A stretch of 19,326 nt of DNA from Saccoglossus kowalevskii (Eukaryota; Hemichordata; Enteropneusta; Harrimaniidae), in NCBI RefSeq assembly GCF_000003605.2, contig NW_003105606.1:120764-140089 (forward strand). The letters are read 5' to 3'. The stretch's first letter is position 1. The number at the start of each line of letters is the position of its first letter. The position numbers and the translations under genes were made by a program. Positions 12,301-18,300 of this stretch are shown here, in pieces. The notes under the pieces are model-generated. The model saw nothing but the letters and a program-made list of their open reading frames with translations. It was not told the DNA's origin and did not search any database.

Positions 12301-15300
12301 ATTCTGTGCACAGCCCCCAAAATGTTTTTGTCTTCTCGTGAATCAGTTCAACGCTGCGCCTCATTCATTTTTAATTTTGCATACCGGTTCGTTTGCTGTA
12401 CATAGTGGAAATGTTTCAGATTTTTGTTGATCCAAATCAACCTTGAATTTTTGTATTTAAAAGTAGTATTTAAAAAATGTTAAATGTTGAATTTATAATT
12501 TTGTTATTCTGGTATTGAATAATCTTCATAAAAAAATTAAAACTGTGTCAATGCGTTATTTTTATTTCCCCAAGGTAAGAAACAAAATTTAAATCTTTTT
12601 TTTTGGGGGGTGGGGGTTCACAAATACCTAAAACATCTTGGGGGGATATACATGTATATGGAGCTACATTTGTTTGATGATTCAATTCAGGAGTAACCTG
12701 GATCCCTGGCATTGCATGGAAATATTTCGTTTCATCTTGGAAAATGACTGAACAGCATTTGACCAAGATGTACATCACTTTTATTTTCCTAATCGGATTA
12801 AAAATGGCCGACAGGTGGCCATTTTTTTTTTTTTTTTTATAAATGCTGTTCTTGAGCTTGCTCTCTCTTGATTTCTCTGTGCTCATTAACTTTACAAATA
12901 CTTGCTACATCTTGTGATATAGTTCCAATATTTGCTGGAAATTTATAGATTTTCATTATTTGCTTATTTTATTAAAAATCGCTAGTCCCAGAATGATGAC
13001 ATCAACGAACTGAAAAGCCTGACTCTGAATGCCGCTGCCCAGATAGAGGAGGGCAAAGTACGAAGTTTACGCCACAGTGATCCTCACTACCGTCAGATGT
13101 TGAGATCACGATCACTGGACTCGACAAGCAGTAATAAACTTAAGGAGATTCGTGGATTGTATCACTATATAGAGAATAGTATACACGATGTCAATGTTGT
13201 ATTAGACGAACAATGGAAAATCAATCAAGATAAATTACATGGTTGCAGAAGGTACGTGTTATTATACATCTGTCATCGTATCGCCATTGGTGATGTCATG
13301 CCATAATTTTGTGGTATTACATAGCATATCTGTACCCCACCTCATTAGGAGATTTTAATCAAATATTTGATATTGTTGTTTCGTTTTGCAATATTGTTGT
13401 GTGGTAGTCTTCTTCCTTTTTAGCCAAACTACTACATGTATATTCCTGAGACTTGTGTAGCAATTTCATTAATATGTCTCATGAATCAGATGAAAGATGG
13501 CCGACTGGTAGCCATTTTCTTTTTTTTCGCCATACTACTATCGGTCACCTGTATAGATAGGAATATGCGTTTGATAAACACTGAAATATGAATTAAATTT
13601 GATGCAGCAGACACAGGGGATTACTGCCATAGTGTTACTTCAATCCAAATCTGCTCAATAAACATCTTGATATCGCAGGTGATATTTGATTCAAATTATT
13701 CATTTTTGTCTGCTAACAGGTTACAGACACCGACTACCGACTACATCTTCCGTGCTGTAAGTAACAATCACAATTTAATATTAGATCAAACTCGATGCCT
13801 GAAGGAGCTTAAAGAACAACTGCAAAGGATTAAAATCTACAACACAACGTCAAAATGGAACGGCAGTGCAACCCAGAGGTTAGTTAGAGTCTGCTCTGAT
13901 CACTCAAGTTGAATTTGTAGCCTGCATCATGGGAATGAATTCTCATTGAACACTATTACATTAATGTAAAATACTTTATTTTCACTTCGAATTAATTTTC
14001 ACTATTTTCGCTGAAGGAAAAATTCAGTGAAAATAAAATCCAGCGAATATAAAAAAGCGAAAATTAATTCCAGCTAAAATAAATTTTGTGAGCTCATATA
14101 AACCATCAATTGTATTTATTGTATACTTGATCGTTGGAATATAGTTGCACCATGGATTAAGATCAGTTATGTCTGCGTATATGTTAGTTGTGGAACAAAT
14201 GCAGTTATTAAATGCAGTATTATTTGATTACTGTAAGATACTTTATTTTAGCTGGAATTAATTTTCACTGAAAAGACTTTTTGGGTGTTTTGTATGGAAT
14301 TTCTTTTCACTGATTTTTGGCAAGTTGAATGCAAAATTCAAGTTAAAAGGTATATTTGCAGGATTTTATTTTCAATCATTCCTTCAGCGAAAATTATTTC
14401 CAAGCGAAAATAAAGTGTTTTTCAGTATTACATTGGAAAAATTAGGTTTCTTATAAGTAACAATGGTTGACTACATCTGCTATTGTCACCGCACAAATTT
14501 CTAGATGTGAAGAAATCTTGTCACCATAAAAACCATTGCCGAAGGATAAAATGTGAATTTTCACATTTTGTATGGAGCTGTATGACTGAATGTATAAATA
14601 TCTGATGGCATAGTTTTAAAGGGGCCATCTGTGTTGTATTTTATTTGGCATTTGACAGTAGTGTGGTGCATTGTGTGCTGTGCTGCATTATGCTTTGTTG
14701 CACATGACTGTGGTATGATGCATTGCATTGCGCATGGCTGTGCTGTGATGTGTTTATTGTGATACACATGACTGTGGTATGATGCATTGCATTGCGCATG
14801 GCTGTGCTGTGATGTGTTTATTGTGTTGCACATGGCTGTACTGCGTTGTGAATGGTTGTGCTGTGCTGTGCTGTGTTGCATTATGTTGTACATGTCTGTG
14901 CACTGCTGTGCTAAATTGCATTGCACATGACAGTGCTGCATTGAATTGCGATGTGCAGTGCAGTATCGTGAATAATCTCATTGTTGTCTGTTTTTTTTCC
15001 ACAGAGAATCAGAGTTGTCATCGTTAGCTGACAGTTTAAGAGATACAAGTATTAGTATTAAATCACCACCAAGGTCACAAACAACACCTGGTATGTATTG
15101 AAATATCCTCAATCTCATCATCTTTAGTGCCTCAATGGCTTGCATACTTTGCACCTGGAACCATCCAATCAGTACTATTGAAGAATAGCTTCTTTGAAAC
15201 TATCGATCGATTGATTTTCCATTGACAGTTAAATTTTATCTATTGAAGGGACTTTGTTACACTGTATTGATTTAAATATCTTATTGATTTTAGTGTCTGC

Positions 15301-18300
15301 GAAACGGCAGGCTCAACTTAGAGATATGCTTTCTAAGAGACAAGTCACACCAACACGTTCTACTCATCCAGGTAAGATTAAGAAAAGTATGTTTGGGTTT
15401 ATGTTCCAGAGAAAATTGAAAAAGATGCTCTCATGCGGTTGATTTTTTTTTGATTTTTTATGTACCTAATATATAACTAGATATTTGTTTAACATTTATA
15501 TAATGTTTTCCAATACATGCCCTAACCTTTTCACCACCAGACTTTCTTGCCCAATTTTTTCTGCACTTTTTTCGTACATTTTCAATATTTATGGAATTGA
15601 ACCTTAATTTTAGAGCCAACAGACAACATTTGCGTCAATTTTCACTTTTTACTCAAAAAATTTGGCTATTTTTGTCCCAATCATCTGAAGGAAAGTGCAG
15701 ACTATAAAAGGAAATTTTGTGAATGTGTGATGGGAGCTGGTGGTGAAAAGGTTAAAGTTTGATTTAGATGAACAAAACATCCTCTCAAACAAAAAAACAA
15801 ACATTCTACCGTATGGGGCACACTTCACCAGTACATTTACTTGAAATTGCAGAAAAAAATTTGTGAAGCACAGGTTTGAAACTGACACACACAAAAACGA
15901 TTATAAACCTGAACTTTTAATTTTCGGACAGAAAAATACATGCTACATGTAGGATGCCTAATCACAGGGATTTCACTCATTTCATTTCATTCAGAATACA
16001 CGGTCGGCTATCAGCTGCTGCCAACAGTATCAACGCATTGTTGACTTTCAGAAATCTTCAGTGAAAAATGGAATGTCTGATTTAAATGAAACTTTGAATA
16101 TAAGTTAATAAATACTGTAAAATGACTAATTTTCACTGGGTGTTTATATTTTGCTGATTTACCATTCCAGGCATATTCAGTGGGTTTTAAATTCACGGTT
16201 TTATCATTTAGGTAATGTGTTCTATGCTAAATTTGACATATTCACTGGGTTTTAATTTTAATAGCGCATTTTTCAGTCATCAAAATAAACAAAATTAAAA
16301 CCCAGTGAATAATTAATCCTTTTACAGTAATCAAATCAATGTATGAAAAAAATAAAATTACCAATAAAAATGTCTAATTTGAATCCCCCAAAATCAGTTT
16401 AAACCTTGCTGTCCAATATCTGTAATCTTCTGTATTATGACTTGTACGTTGCTATAGGAACATACTGGCTATATAAATCAAGTAAAAATCTGTGTTCTTA
16501 AAGTGCCAGGGAAGGCTATAGATCTCACCAATTGAAAAATAAGAACAAAACATTTAGCTTATACTGTAAAATACTTTATTTTAACTGGAATTAATTTTTG
16601 CTGAAAAGACTTTTTGGGTGTTTTGTATGGAATTTATTTTCACTGATTTTTGATAAACGAATTTTTGAATGTAAAATATAGAAAAAAAGTATATTCGCCG
16701 GATTTTATTTTAACTGTATCATCCCTTCAGCGAAAATAGTGAAAATAAATTCCAAGCGGAAATAAAGTATTTTACAGTATTCAGTATTAAACATTTTAAG
16801 ACTATCATGCAAATAAGTTTTCATACTGGTGTTTAGCATCTCCTCAATAAATTCAACATCCCGCCATTATTTTTGACAATACCATGTGCAAGAACAACTC
16901 TGTTTGGTTGTATGTTTTTGAAGTGATTCCATTCAGATTTATTTATTTTACAGAAGACAAATATGCGGCCTCTCAGTTGATTTATGCACCAGTTCTCAGG
17001 CAAGATATTCGTATGGAGTTCAAAAATGCACGAGAATCAAAGCATTAAAACTGTTATGCAGTTTTTAGCAAAATTCTGCACTCAATGGGGATGACTTGAG
17101 CTCAATTTCTATGCTAATACAGTCAAATAAATATTAGAGGCTATTTTGGCTGTTAGAAAAAATATCTTGTTGAAATGAAAATCTACAACCCCTCTAATTG
17201 ATGTATTTTGCTGTATATTCAGGACATTTCAGTATCATATCACCCCACTACTTGAGAACACCCAGCACTCCATCTGAAGCTGCCAGTACAGACGAGATAA
17301 GCGAAGACGACAGCGAACATAATCAGCGAAACATAGGATTCAGTTCATTCGCTTATCCGGTCCCTGATAATACATCAACGCCCATTAGGATTGATGAACC
17401 GAGAGGCAAAGAAACCAAACCTGTAATCGTTTCACAGCGTTTGCCAGCTGTAGTGATCCCAGCTGACACTGTGAAAACTCAGCCAATAACACAGCCTATG
17501 AAACCAGCATTCAGTGTTCCTAAGACGACAGTTACCACAAGACCAGCTGCACCAGTCTCCATGACTGGGACAAATTTCACTGCTTTCCAACCACCACAGA
17601 TGTCATTAGCAGCCAGTGGCATTTCGGCGATGTCAACGCCTCTGGTAAAAACTGTGCCAAAACCCCCTCTACCCGTCGAGCCTGCAAGCACAGTCCCAAT
17701 TGCAGGATTCACTCACTCTGGAGGGGGTACCGTTTCATGGGGTGCATCACCTGATATTAATAAATCTATTAAACCGGGAATTTCTCCAGCTGGGTTGGCT
17801 GCCTTGAACCGCTCAGCAAGTGGTCCAGTTCAGATAAATGAGCAGTCAGTACCGAAAACTGTCCCTCCGCCAGTGGTCAACATAAAAAACATTGACACCA
17901 AAAAAACATCTGCCAATACCACAATAGCTGTAGTTGATAGGTAAGAATAGCTGCTTATTTTATGTTTACATATAAAGATCCAGTCAGAACCAGTTCCGTT
18001 ACATATGATTTGCTCGAATGTGGCATCCAGTTATACCGGTACATGTAGGTTGTTTTACATACGTGTTAGTTAGAACCAGTTGTTTTAGATGTGGGGTCCA
18101 GTAAGAACCAGTTCTCTTACATATGAGATAAAGTTAGAAGCAGCTAGTCTTTCACATATGAGATCCAGTTGGAGCCAATTGTTTTACATATGGCATCCAG
18201 TTAGATCCAGTTTGATATATGGAATCCAGTTAGATCCAGTTTTCTTACATATGTTGTTCTGTCAGAACAGAATTGTTTGTTTTATACTATCTGACAACAT

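Larger units (their letters stand above)
11836..12985 (+). other. NUP214: Intron with TTAA-type element
   Basis: Holds the miniature element 11965-12203 and an ATGGC hairpin at 12802-12828 next to a T run of 16 bases. A minus-strand open frame at 12548-12886 runs across low-complexity sequence and is not supported. Confidence 0.7.
13879..15004 (+). other. NUP214: Intron with two miniature elements and TGC-rich array
   Basis: Elements at 13962-14089 and 14229-14427, then plain sequence, then the TGC-rich repeat 14650-14970 directly before the acceptor of exon 11. Confidence 0.75.
15372..17222 (+). other. NUP214: Intron with three miniature elements and a possible alternative exon
   Basis: 1.85 kb. 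Elements at 15522-15755, 16113-16329 and 16562-16779, and a possible exon at 16954. The rest is AT-rich with nothing recognised. Confidence 0.8.

Noticed and set aside
12548-12886. 112-residue minus-strand open frame
   Set aside because: Low-complexity Lys and Pro runs from T and G tracts; no recognisable domain.
13757-13762. GTAAGT as the real donor of exon 10
   Set aside because: Using it would delete the conserved LKELKEQLQRIKIYN block and the phase no longer fits the next exon.
14561-15027. His/Gln/Cys-rich open frames on both strands
   Set aside because: Products of the TGC-rich tandem array; repeats without stops in several frames at once.
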